From NCBI GenBank assembly GCA_947503245.1, contig CANNCV010000002.1, positions 496,001 to 560,000 of the forward strand: a stretch of DNA of 64,000 nt. Direction: 5' to 3'. Both the position numbers and the translations under genes were made by a program. The stretch is from an uncultured Sphingomonadaceae bacterium (GTDB lineage: Bacteria; Pseudomonadota; Alphaproteobacteria; Sphingomonadales; Sphingomonadaceae). The notes under the pieces were generated by a model that saw only the letters and a program-made list of their open reading frames with translations, had not been told where the DNA came from and ran no database searches. This document shows, piece by piece, positions 55,932 through 64,000 of this stretch; within the stretch, counting starts at the first letter, position 1; the number at the start of each line of letters is the position of its first letter.

Positions 55932-56903
55932 TTACTCGGCAGACACAGCCTGTTTAGCCAATCGTAAATCAGCAACTACCGGATGGTGGTCAGATGTCTT
56001 ATAGGCCGTGCCTGTAAATGCATTCACAATGCGTCGTCCTTGCCGCACAAAGACATGATCAATACGCGCAAAGGCTCCTAATAAGCCACTATTGCGCGCA
56101 GGCCCGGGGAAGCTGCTTCCAGCGCCAAAGCCGCCGGCTTTCTGAGCATTGACCATCTTTGCATCCATGGTCGCATAGCCATGATTCCACGGAGAGGCAT
56201 TAAAATCACCAATCACAGCATCTGGTTCTAAGACATCTATTTCCTTTGCCAAGGCAGAGAAAAACTGACGATTAACCAATGGCTTTTGATAAGCCTTTGG
56301 CGCACGAAGTGTCCAGACTGTGAGTGTGCGGCCGGGAATGGCTATTTGTGCTGACAATATGCTTTGTACTGGTGCAGCATTGATCGTCACCGGAAAGGCC
56401 GCCAAAATGGTCAACTTGCCTTGCACTGCCATATACCATGTTTTCTGAGTCGTATTTTCCAAAGCCGTTTTGAAAGCATTGGCATCATATACTTCCTGAA
56501 GGCCGATAATATCAGCATCATATTGCGCCAAATGGGCGGCTGTACCGGCCATATCCTGATTCAATCCACGCAAAGATGCCGACATGATGCGGATATCAGA
56601 TGGCAGCAGCCTATCTTCACTAGCCGCGATATTGGTTCCGGATGGGTAAGCCAGTAGAAATATAGCAAGGGCCAGACCCAAAACGCCTATTATCCAGCGG
56701 CGTCTGAACAGCAACACCAACCCCGCGGCCAGTGCAACAAAGCCGTACATCAAGCCACCAGCATTGATAAACCCCAAATAAGCAACACTATCCCCCAACA
56801 AAGCCCATGCAGCGAGCCAACAGGCAATGCAGACCACAACGGCCATCAAAATCACGTTGATTATGCCGGTTCGCTTCAGAAATGATGCTTGGAGACCTGC
56901 CAT
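55932..56903 (-). CDS. Endonuclease/exonuclease/phosphatase-family membrane protein
   Basis: 323 residues. Three N-terminal helices (about residues 13-90), then the EEP domain: SASLRGLNQDMAGTAAHLAQYDADIIGLQEVYD (metal-binding Glu), VIGDFNASPWNHGY (Asp-x-Asn), and SDHHPVVADL (catalytic His). The substrate is unknown (nucleic acid, phospholipid or sugar phosphate). It converges with the hypothetical gene upstream (4-bp gap) and is divergent from wecB. Confidence 0.85.
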   Translation of the reverse strand: MAGLQASFLKRTGIINVILMAVVVCIACWLAAWALLGDSVAYLGFINAGGLMYGFVALAAGLVLLFRRRWIIGVLGLALAIFLLAYPSGTNIAASEDRLLPSDIRIMSASLRGLNQDMAGTAAHLAQYDADIIGLQEVYDANAFKTALENTTQKTWYMAVQGKLTILAAFPVTINAAPVQSILSAQIAIPGRTLTVWTLRAPKAYQKPLVNRQFFSALAKEIDVLEPDAVIGDFNASPWNHGYATMDAKMVNAQKAGGFGAGSSFPGPARNSGLLGAFARIDHVFVRQGRRIVNAFTGTAYKTSDHHPVVADLRLAKQAVSAE

Positions 56904-57061
56904 TATCGTTCTTACCTTATTGTGATATATCTATTTACACGCACAGCGGCGTTACGGCGCATTGACGTCAATTCTATAGTAATATCATTCTGCTAAAGGC
57001 TACAGCAATATTACGAACATTGAGCAGGCCAATCACTGGCCAATAGCAAGAAAGCACGATT

Positions 57062-58198
57062 TTGACCCAGAAAATTCTCGTCATTTTTGGCACGCGTCCT
57101 GAAGCGATAAAACTCTTCCCCGTGGTTCATGCACTGGATGCACTGGATGGCGTCACGCCCATCGTCTGCGTAACGGCTCAGCACCGCGAAATTCTCGATC
57201 AAGTGTTGGAGATCGGCAAAATTGTCCCCGATTATGATCTTGATATCATGCAGCCTGATCAGACATTGGATGCATTGACGGCGCGCCTGCTTACCAAAAT
57301 CGGTGCGGTTATGGATGAGGTACAGCCTGACCGCGTCATCGTGCAGGGCGATACTGCGACCGCTATGGTCGGCGCGCTGGCAGCATATTATCGCAAAATC
57401 CCGGTTGGCCATGTTGAGGCTGGCCTGCGCAGTTACAATATTTATCACCCATGGCCCGAAGAGGTAAATCGCAAGATGATTGGCACCATAGCCGATCTAC
57501 ATTTTGCGCCAACGCAAACATCTGCCAACGCTTTGTTGAAAGAAGCCGTCAATCCTGACCTTGTACATATCACTGGCAATACAGTGATCGATGCCTTGCA
57601 CTGGGTGACCGATCTCATCGCACAAAAGCCGGAAATGGCGAGCGGTCTGGATGAACTAAAGGCGCGCTTTGCTGGCAAGCGCATTATCGGCGTGACCAGC
57701 CATAGACGTGAGAATTTCGGTGGCGGACTGGAAAATATCGCCAAAGCCATTGCTGCCATTGCCAAGCGCGATGATGTCGCGTTGATCTTCCCGGTTCACC
57801 CCAACCCCAATGTGCGCAAGGTGATGGATGCCGAGCTAAAAGGCCTTGATAATGTTGCTATGATTGAACCGCTGGATTATCCGCATTTTGTCCATCTTCT
57901 GTCACTGGTCGAATTAATGCTGACCGATAGTGGTGGTGTTCAGGAAGAGGCCCCTGCCCTAGGCAAGCCGGTTCTGGTGATGCGAGAAACAACCGAACGG
58001 CCCGAAGGCGTAGAGGCCGGAACGGCGAAGTTGGTGGGCACTGATTATGAGACTATTGTTGCCAACACCATGCGCCTGCTGGACGATAAGGCAGAATATG
58101 ACCGCATGGCCCGTGCGCATAACCCTTTTGGCGATGGCAAAAGCAGCAAGCGCATTGCGCAGCTGGCGCTGGATGCAGCTGGAAAAAGCGCCCACTAA
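57062..58198 (+). CDS. wecB: UDP-N-acetylglucosamine 2-epimerase (non-hydrolysing)
   Basis: 378 residues. It has VIFGTRPEAIKLFPV, VTAQHREILDQVL, GHVEAGLRSYN, TSHRRENFGGGLENI and LTDSGGVQEEAPALGKPVLVMRE. Converts UDP-GlcNAc to UDP-ManNAc. The start is a TTG at 57062, before the conserved first residues. It works with the dehydrogenase encoded downstream to give UDP-ManNAcA. Confidence 0.96.
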   Translation: MTQKILVIFGTRPEAIKLFPVVHALDALDGVTPIVCVTAQHREILDQVLEIGKIVPDYDLDIMQPDQTLDALTARLLTKIGAVMDEVQPDRVIVQGDTATAMVGALAAYYRKIPVGHVEAGLRSYNIYHPWPEEVNRKMIGTIADLHFAPTQTSANALLKEAVNPDLVHITGNTVIDALHWVTDLIAQKPEMASGLDELKARFAGKRIIGVTSHRRENFGGGLENIAKAIAAIAKRDDVALIFPVHPNPNVRKVMDAELKGLDNVAMIEPLDYPHFVHLLSLVELMLTDSGGVQEEAPALGKPVLVMRETTERPEGVEAGTAKLVGTDYETIVANTMRLLDDKAEYDRMARAHNPFGDGKSSKRIAQLALDAAGKSAH

Positions 58199-58310
58199 TG
58201 ATGCAGATGCAAAATCTGCTTATCTGCCAATGACGCAGCGATAAATTACGACTAACCGGCTATTAGGGTTATTATCATCTTTTGGTGCTAGCCCGCCTGT
58301 ACTTACGGCA

Positions 58311-59576
58311 ATGAATGGTAGTGAAATGCGAAACGAATCAAACCCTAAAGTATGTGTCATGGGCATGGGCTATATCGGCCTGCCAACAGCGGCGGTAATC
58401 GCCAAGGCCGGTTGCCCCGTACATGGTGTCGACGTCAATGAAGAGGTGGTGAAAACCATTGGCGAAGGCCGTATCCATATTGAAGAGGTTGATCTGGATG
58501 GTCTGGTGCAAGGTGTTGTCAGCAGGGGACTGTTAAAAACATCCACCTCTGCCGCTGCAGCCGATGTCTTTGTTATCGCCGTGCCCACACCTTTTGATGA
58601 AGAAAAACGCCCTGACATTGCCTATGTTCTGGATGCCACCAGAGCGATTGCGCCTGTATTACAGACTGGCAATGTCATTATTCTGGAATCAACATCGCCC
58701 GTGGGCACAACGGAAAAAATGCGCGATGTCCTCGCTGAAATGCGTCCGGACCTGGCCATGCCCGGACTGTCTGACAAAACGCCTGATATCTCTATAGCCT
58801 ATTGCCCCGAACGTGTTTTGCCTGGCCGCATATTGGTCGAACTGATCGACAATGACCGTTCCATCGGCGGCATTACACCGCGCTGCGCTCGCAAAGCGCT
58901 CAGTTTCTACAAATTATTTGTGCGCGGCCAATGCATCACCACTGATGCCCGATCTGCCGAGATGACCAAATTGGTGGAAAATGCCTATCGTGACGTGAAT
59001 ATCGCCTTTGCCAATGAACTGTCGATGGTGGCGGACACAATGGACCTGAATGTGTGGGAAATTATCCGCCTCGCCAATCGCCATCCTCGCGTCAATATCC
59101 TGCAACCCGGTCCGGGCGTTGGCGGCCATTGTATTGCGGTTGATCCGTGGTTCATTGTCCATGGCGCGCCAGATGAAACCCCGCTTATCCGCACTGCGCG
59201 CAATGTGAATGATGGTAAGGTTGGCCATGTCATCCGCCATGCGCAGCAGATGATTGATACCAATAAAGAGAGCAAGGTCGCCTGTTTGGGGCTGGCGTTT
59301 AAGGCCAATATTGATGATTTCCGCGAAAGCCCTGCACTTAAAGTCGCTGATGAACTGGCGGCAAAATATGGGGATCGTATTTCTATAGTGGAGCCTTATA
59401 CAGATAGCTTGCCAGACAGTCTGGCAAAGCATGGCGCGCAGCTGGCCGATATTGATGATGCCATCGATAATTGCGATGTCTTTATCGTGCTGGTCGATCA
59501 CGATATCTTCAAAGCCATTCCAGCGGATGAACGTGCTGGCAAAACCGTATATGATACGCGCGGTATTTGGGAATAA
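58311..59576 (+). CDS. wecC: UDP-N-acetyl-D-mannosamine dehydrogenase
   Basis: 421 residues. Rossmann motif VCVMGMGYIGLPTAAVIAKAG, YCPERVLPGRILVELIDNDRSIGG and the catalytic Cys in GPGVGGHCIAVDPWF, all typical of WecC/CapL. It oxidises UDP-ManNAc to UDP-ManNAcA. ATG 58326 is a possible later start. Confidence 0.93.
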   Translation: MNGSEMRNESNPKVCVMGMGYIGLPTAAVIAKAGCPVHGVDVNEEVVKTIGEGRIHIEEVDLDGLVQGVVSRGLLKTSTSAAAADVFVIAVPTPFDEEKRPDIAYVLDATRAIAPVLQTGNVIILESTSPVGTTEKMRDVLAEMRPDLAMPGLSDKTPDISIAYCPERVLPGRILVELIDNDRSIGGITPRCARKALSFYKLFVRGQCITTDARSAEMTKLVENAYRDVNIAFANELSMVADTMDLNVWEIIRLANRHPRVNILQPGPGVGGHCIAVDPWFIVHGAPDETPLIRTARNVNDGKVGHVIRHAQQMIDTNKESKVACLGLAFKANIDDFRESPALKVADELAAKYGDRISIVEPYTDSLPDSLAKHGAQLADIDDAIDNCDVFIVLVDHDIFKAIPADERAGKTVYDTRGIWE

Positions 59577-59623
59577 TGCCCAAAACATCGCCCTTTTTTA
59601 ACAATGTTCAGGCATAGGACCTT

Positions 59624-60622
59624 ATGACAAGATTGCTGACAGGGATTGCCGGTTTTATCGGCCATGCGCTAGCCAAGAGGTTATTGGCGCGTGGAGAGCG
59701 CATCATCGGCATTGATAATCTGAACGATTATTATGACCCAGCGATAAAAAAAGCACGGCTGGCGGACCTTCAGGAGTTTGGCAATCTTTTAACGCTCCAC
59801 CAGCTCGACTTTGCTGACATGGCAGCGCTTGAAGCAGCAATGGCCAATGATGAATTTGATCATATTGTGCATTTGGGTGCGCAAGCAGGCGTCCGCTATA
59901 GCCTTGAAAACCCTGCGGCTTATGTGCAGTCCAATCTGGTTGGTCATGCAAATATGCTGGAGCTGGCACGTACCCGCCAGACCAACCATATGGTCTATGC
60001 CTCATCATCATCAGTTTATGGTCATGCCAAAACCATGCCGCTATCTGTCAATAATCGTGTTGATCATCCCGTTTCTCTTTATGCTGCGACAAAAAAAGCC
60101 GATGAGCTGATGAGCGAGACCTATGCGCATCTTTATGGTCTACCAATGACAGGGCTGCGCTTCTTTACGGTCTATGGTCCTTGGGGCCGCCCTGACATGG
60201 CACCATGGAAATTTACCAAGGCCATATTGGCGGGTGAGACCATACCGGTTTTCAATCACGGCAAGCTAAAACGCGATTTTACCTATATTGATGATATTGT
60301 CGCCGGGATTATCGCCACGCTTGATCAACCGCCAGCCGATAATGGTGCAGAAAAGCCCGGGGGCAGTTTTGCACGGCATGCCATTTATAATATCGGGAAT
60401 AACCAACCTGTTGAGTTGATGCGCTTTATTGAGATTATTGCCGATGCTTGCGGACGCAAGGCCAATATGGAAATGCTTCCTATGCAGACCGGTGATGTTT
60501 ATGAAACCTATGCCGATATCAGTGACATTTCGCGCGATTTTGGCTATAGTCCGCAAACACCTTTAGAAAAAGGGATGCCGAATTTCGTAACTTGGTATAA
60601 GCGCTTTTACAACATAGTGTAG
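59624..60622 (+). CDS. UDP-glucuronate 4-epimerase-like protein
   Basis: 332 residues, extended SDR. The N-terminal motif reads LLTGIAGFIGHALAKRLL, with Ile where most members have Ala. It has IDNLNDYYDPAIKKARL, typical of UDP-GlcA 4-epimerases, catalytic YAATKKADELM and RFFTVYGPWGRPDMA. Substrate probably UDP-glucuronate/galacturonate. Intact length. No UDP-glucose dehydrogenase was identified with certainty in the window. Confidence 0.9.
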   Translation: MTRLLTGIAGFIGHALAKRLLARGERIIGIDNLNDYYDPAIKKARLADLQEFGNLLTLHQLDFADMAALEAAMANDEFDHIVHLGAQAGVRYSLENPAAYVQSNLVGHANMLELARTRQTNHMVYASSSSVYGHAKTMPLSVNNRVDHPVSLYAATKKADELMSETYAHLYGLPMTGLRFFTVYGPWGRPDMAPWKFTKAILAGETIPVFNHGKLKRDFTYIDDIVAGIIATLDQPPADNGAEKPGGSFARHAIYNIGNNQPVELMRFIEIIADACGRKANMEMLPMQTGDVYETYADISDISRDFGYSPQTPLEKGMPNFVTWYKRFYNIV

Positions 60623-60636
60623 GCAAGGATTCGATT

Positions 60637-60939
60637 ATGATAATCGTAGAAGGCTGGATCAAGTTAGCGGATGGCGAAATAGCGCGTGTAAAGACGCCTG
60701 CCATGCAGGCTGTATCAGAGACATTGAAAGAAGATGGGTGCCTGCATTATTGCATGGCCATCGATATTGATGACCCTAATCTTATCCGCATTTCAGAGCG
60801 CTGGCGCGATGAGGAAGCCCTTGCCGCGCATTTCACCGCGCCGCATATGGTGGAATTCAGCAAGTTGCTGGCAAGTGTTAAGCGGGAAAGTGCGGACGTG
60901 CGGGCTTATAGCGCAGAGGAAGTTCGCCGCCTGATGTAA
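60637..60939 (+). CDS. Antibiotic biosynthesis monooxygenase-domain protein
   Basis: 100 residues. It has the ABM fold with VEGWIKLADGEIARVKTPAM, DGCLHYCMAIDIDDPNLIRISERWRDEEALAAHF and a C-terminal helix. Small dimeric oxygenase or degrading enzyme of unknown substrate. It lies between the epimerase and the mannose genes, though the domain has no obvious link to EPS. Confidence 0.87.
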   Translation: MIIVEGWIKLADGEIARVKTPAMQAVSETLKEDGCLHYCMAIDIDDPNLIRISERWRDEEALAAHFTAPHMVEFSKLLASVKRESADVRAYSAEEVRRLM

Positions 60940-60961
60940 TAGGCTGCCGACCAACCTTTTC

Positions 60962-61768
60962 ATGATCACACAATTACAGCAATTTCGGGTAGAAAAGCCT
61001 TGGGGACGGGAAAGACTGCCTGCTCCATTTAACGACCCGCGCAAAATTGGCGAAATCTGGTTCCAGAACGACCAGAGTGATGGCGCAAATATTTGCGATC
61101 AATTGCTGGTCAAATATCTTTTCACCAGTGAGAAACTCTCTGTACAGGTTCACCCCGATGACAAGACAGCCAAAGCGCAAGGCCTGGAATCCGGTAAGAC
61201 CGAATGTTGGTATATATTGCACGCTGATGAGGATGCGCGGCTAGGGCTGGGTTTGAAATCTGCATGCGATACACAGACACTGCGCTCAGCGGCACTGTCA
61301 GGCGATATTGAGCATATGCTGGATTGGAAAACGACACAGGCAGGCGATATATGGTTTGTTCCGCCCGGCACAATTCATGCCATAGGCGGCGGCTTGCAGC
61401 TTATCGAAGTACAGCAGAATGCCGATATTACCTACCGGCTTTACGATTATGGCAGGCCGCGTGAATTGCACCTTGATGCAGCTATGCCGGTCGCAACTCC
61501 CGGGCCTTATAATATGGTCAATCATATTCCGGCAGGCCAAAAACCTGTTCTTCATAGCACGCATTTTTCTCTGCAATTGATTGACGGCCCCGAGCAATAC
61601 CCCGAAAATTTGCCGCAAGACCTCATCCTTATTCCGCTAGACGATAGTCTGGCGATGGATGGCATAAAGCTGGAGCCAGGCGAAGTATATTACGCCAATA
61701 ATGTGCATAGTCTCCAATGGGCAAATCCTGCAAAACTGCTATTGGCATGGCCCAACGCAACCGACTGA
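60962..61768 (+). CDS. manA: Class I mannose-6-phosphate isomerase
   Basis: 268 residues, the compact class I type. KYLFTSEKLSVQVHPDD holds metal-binding residues (Gln/His), KTECWYILHAD follows, and VPPGTIHAIGGGLQLIEVQQNADITYRLYDYGR completes the cupin site. Converts fructose-6-P to mannose-6-P. It is separated by 16 bp from manC, which lacks a fused isomerase domain. Confidence 0.94.
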   Translation: MITQLQQFRVEKPWGRERLPAPFNDPRKIGEIWFQNDQSDGANICDQLLVKYLFTSEKLSVQVHPDDKTAKAQGLESGKTECWYILHADEDARLGLGLKSACDTQTLRSAALSGDIEHMLDWKTTQAGDIWFVPPGTIHAIGGGLQLIEVQQNADITYRLYDYGRPRELHLDAAMPVATPGPYNMVNHIPAGQKPVLHSTHFSLQLIDGPEQYPENLPQDLILIPLDDSLAMDGIKLEPGEVYYANNVHSLQWANPAKLLLAWPNATD

Positions 61769-61784
61769 CACGTAAAGGGCAGTT

Positions 61785-62840
61785 ATGATCATTCCTACCA
61801 TATTATCCGGCGGCGCTGGCTCACGTTTATGGCCACGCTCGACAGCAGATAAGCCGAAACAATTCCTGGCATTGGCAGAGGATAAAACCATGTTTGCCGC
61901 CACGCTGGCGCGCGTTTCTGATCAGCAGGATTTTGGTACGCCTATGATTATCGGCAATGCCGCGCACAAAAATCTGATTGATGATGAGCTGACCGAAGCT
62001 GGCTGCCAGAATGCAACCATATTCCTAGAGCCATGCGCCCGCAACACTGCACCTGCCATTGCGCTCGCTGCAATGGAAGCGGATGCGGATGATGTGTTGC
62101 TGGTCATGCCCAGCGACCATGTCATCACCAAGCCGCAAGTGTTTCTGGACACTGTTCGCGCCGCCGTACAAGCTGCATCTAACGGTTATCTGGTCACATT
62201 CGGTATCACGCCCGATCAGCCCGAGACCGGATATGGCTATATCGCCGCAGCGCAGCCGCTTGACGGGATACAAGGCGGCCATGATGTTGCTCGCTTCGTT
62301 GAAAAGCCCGCGCGTGAAAAAGCACAGCAGATGCTCGATCAAGGTGGGCATTATTGGAATGCCGGTATATTTTTGATGCGCGCGGGGGATTATATTGCCG
62401 CGCTGCAAAACCATGCGCCAGATATCGCTGCAAAAGCGGAACTGGCCCATGAAAATGCTGCACGTAATGGGCATTTTGTCACGCCCGATGCCAGTCATTT
62501 TGCCGATTGTCCGTCAGATTCCATTGACTATGCGGTCATGGAAAAGGCCGAAAAGGTTGCGGTATTTGCCATGGATTGCGGATGGTCTGACCTTGGCAGT
62601 TGGGACGCATTGTACGAGCTGGCAGCCAAGGATGATGATGCCAATGCTGTATCGGGCCAAACGGCATTGCTGAACGCCAAAGGCAATTTGGTACAAAGCG
62701 ATCAATTGCGGATTGCCGCCGCCGATATCGACAATATTATTATCGTTGCCCAGGGTAATAACGTACTGATCTTGCCGCGCGGACAATCGCAAAAAGTGAA
62801 AGAACTGAAAGCGCTGCTGGACACATCAAGCAAAAGCTAA
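61785..62840 (+). CDS. manC: Mannose-1-phosphate guanylyltransferase
   Basis: 351 residues. N-terminal ILSGGAGSRLWPRSTADKPKQFL, VMPSDHVI, FVEKP and WNAGIFL. The usual C-terminal isomerase domain is absent, which explains the separate manA. Makes GDP-mannose, the likely substrate of the AlgD-like dehydrogenase at 39408-40682. Confidence 0.94.
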   Translation: MIIPTILSGGAGSRLWPRSTADKPKQFLALAEDKTMFAATLARVSDQQDFGTPMIIGNAAHKNLIDDELTEAGCQNATIFLEPCARNTAPAIALAAMEADADDVLLVMPSDHVITKPQVFLDTVRAAVQAASNGYLVTFGITPDQPETGYGYIAAAQPLDGIQGGHDVARFVEKPAREKAQQMLDQGGHYWNAGIFLMRAGDYIAALQNHAPDIAAKAELAHENAARNGHFVTPDASHFADCPSDSIDYAVMEKAEKVAVFAMDCGWSDLGSWDALYELAAKDDDANAVSGQTALLNAKGNLVQSDQLRIAAADIDNIIIVAQGNNVLILPRGQSQKVKELKALLDTSSKS

Positions 62841-62903
62841 GCCGATTGACATGTCGGGCCAAGGCATCTTGCACCATCACGCAGAGCGTACCATATTCAC
62901 CTT

Positions 62904-63470
62904 ATGACTGATCACAACAACAGCAATATGCCTGTATGGCATGGCACAACAATTATTGGCGTTCGCAAAAATGGTAAGGCCGTGATTGCCGGCGATGGGC
63001 AGGTCTCTATGGGCCAGACCATCATGAAACCCAATGCACGCAAAGTACGCTCTTTGGGCGATGGCTCGGTTATTGGAGGTTTTGCTGGTGCCACGGCCGA
63101 TGCCTTCACCCTGTTTGAACGGCTGGAAGCAAAATTGGAACGGCATTCCGGGCAATTGATGCGAGCTGCCGTCGAATTGGCGAAGGATTGGCGTACAGAC
63201 AAATATCTGCGTAATTTGGAAGCGATGATGATTGTCGCTGATAAGGATGTGACCCTTATTTTGACGGGCAATGGTGATGTTCTGGAACCAGGTGACGGCA
63301 TTGCCGCCATTGGTTCGGGCGGCAATTATGCTCTGGCTGCTGCACGCGCTTTGATGGAATATGAAGATGATGCCGAAATATTGGCCCGCCGCGCAATGAA
63401 GATTGCCGCCGATGTCTGCGTTTACACCAATGATCAGCTGACATTGGAAATACTCACTAGCGATACCTGA
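62904..63470 (+). CDS. hslV: ATP-dependent protease peptidase subunit HslV
   Basis: 188 residues. The catalytic Thr follows the propeptide in [13 protein letters not shown] (mature chain starting at Thr). [39 protein letters not shown] and [14 protein letters not shown] are conserved. Forms the proteolytic core with HslU encoded next. Confidence 0.96.
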   Translation: MTDHNNSNMPVWHGTTIIGVRKNGKAVIAGDGQVSMGQTIMKPNARKVRSLGDGSVIGGFAGATADAFTLFERLEAKLERHSGQLMRAAVELAKDWRTDKYLRNLEAMMIVADKDVTLILTGNGDVLEPGDGIAAIGSGGNYALAAARALMEYEDDAEILARRAMKIAADVCVYTNDQLTLEILTSDT

Positions 63471-63543
63471 AAGCGCCCATAGCCAAAGGCTGACGCACAT
63501 TTTTATCGATATGCTTCACATATGAGTGAAAGCGATTGGACCC

Positions 63544-64000
63544 ATGAATATTATGACTGAAACACTTACACCCAAAAAAATCGTTGCTGCGCTGGACCAG
63601 CATATTGTTGGCCAGAAAGACGCAAAACGCGCCGTTGCCATCGCTTTGCGCAACCGCTGGCGGCGTCAGCGCTTACCGGCCGAATTGCGCGATGAGGTCA
63701 CACCCAAAAATATTTTGATGATAGGCCCCACAGGCTGCGGTAAGACGGAAATCTCCCGCCGTTTGGCAAAGCTGGTCAACGCGCCTTTCATTAAAATCGA
63801 GGCGACAAAATTCACAGAAGTTGGCTATGTTGGCCGCGATGTTGACCAGATAGCACGCGATCTTGTCGAAGAAGCTGTCAGGCTAGAAAAAGAAATCCGC
63901 CGCGAAGCCGTTCGCGAAGCTGCCGCTGAAGCCGCAATGAAAAGACTGCTGGACGCACTGGTGGGTGACAATGCCAGCGAGGCGACCAGAGAGAGCTTTC
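63544..64000 (+). CDS. hslU: ATP-dependent protease ATPase subunit HslU (partial)
   Basis: The first 152 codons; the rest lies beyond the window. [19 protein letters not shown] at the N-terminus, Walker [10 protein letters not shown], and [18 protein letters not shown] are the HslU hallmarks. ATG 63544 or ATG 63553 could be the start; both are in frame. It lies 73 bp after hslV. Confidence 0.95.
   Translation, partial: MNIMTETLTPKKIVAALDQHIVGQKDAKRAVAIALRNRWRRQRLPAELRDEVTPKNILMIGPTGCGKTEISRRLAKLVNAPFIKIEATKFTEVGYVGRDVDQIARDLVEEAVRLEKEIRREAVREAAAEAAMKRLLDALVGDNASEATRESF

Overview
The window looks like chromosomal DNA of an alphaproteobacterium, most likely a sphingomonad (Sphingorhabdus/Sphingopyxis/Parasphingorhabdus type). 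This rests on moderate GC, on the overall style of TrxB, HslV/HslU, H-NOX and hydantoinase proteins, and on the type of RiPP and exopolysaccharide genes present. No rRNA, tRNA, CRISPR array, transposase or integrase was recognised.

Layout. (1) 1-4446: the 3' part of a capsule/EPS export operon (Wzz-like and Wza/KpsD-like, minus strand). It is divergent from an H-NOX sensor gene overlapping a LuxO/NtrC-type sigma54 activator gene. The 288-bp gap between them holds two divergent -24/-12 promoters and five TTGCA-N3-TGCAA-type operator sites, so it reads as a gas-sensing switch for polysaccharide export. (2) 4456-12680: general metabolism: uronate dehydrogenase, thioredoxin reductase, a heme-b-like membrane protein divergent from an Rrf2 regulator, a tyrosine/dual-specificity phosphatase, hydantoinase/oxoprolinase HyuA-HyuB and a small membrane protein. 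(3) 12839-20615: an oxidative island. It has an L-amino-acid-oxidase-like flavoenzyme, a putative heme-binding barrel protein, a VioB-type ferritin-like protein, a 12-cysteine protein with four C-x5-C pairs (three of them NDC motifs), a DUF692/MNIO oxidase and its DUF2063/BufC-like partner.

(4) 20740-31577 (minus strand), plus an outlier at 12839-12988: a lasso-type RiPP gene cluster. It contains a nucleotidyltransferase, an asparagine-synthase-like cyclase, an HPr-kinase-like kinase, a sulfotransferase, a PqqD-type leader-binding protein (B1), a transglutaminase-like leader peptidase (B2) and an ABC exporter. These are followed by a YbjN-like secreted protein, two secreted tail-collar-domain proteins and three 49-residue precursor-like peptides, each with its own terminator. 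A fourth 49-residue paralogue lies 8 kb away beside the flavoenzyme. All four peptides share a W-T-K-P-x-L leader motif and all end in serine, which fits kinase-dependent tailoring of the C-terminal residue.

(5) 31881-62840: a large Wzx/Wzy-type exopolysaccharide region. It has an initiating sugar transferase, dTDP-rhamnose genes rfbC-B-D-A, acyltransferases, GT2/GT4 glycosyltransferases, an AlgD-like and a WecC-like sugar-nucleotide dehydrogenase, WecB, a UDP-glucuronate 4-epimerase-like protein, two sulfotransferases, a flippase, two polymerase/ligase-like membrane proteins, a FemAB-like protein, a polysaccharide deacetylase, a second Wza/Wzc export set, and ManA/ManC. The predicted polymer is acidic, rhamnose-containing and possibly acylated and sulfated. 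(6) 62904-64000: hslV and the start of hslU.

The parts most worth follow-up are the H-NOX/sigma54 switch, the multi-precursor lasso-type cluster with kinase and sulfotransferase, and the MNIO/VioB-like/flavoenzyme island.
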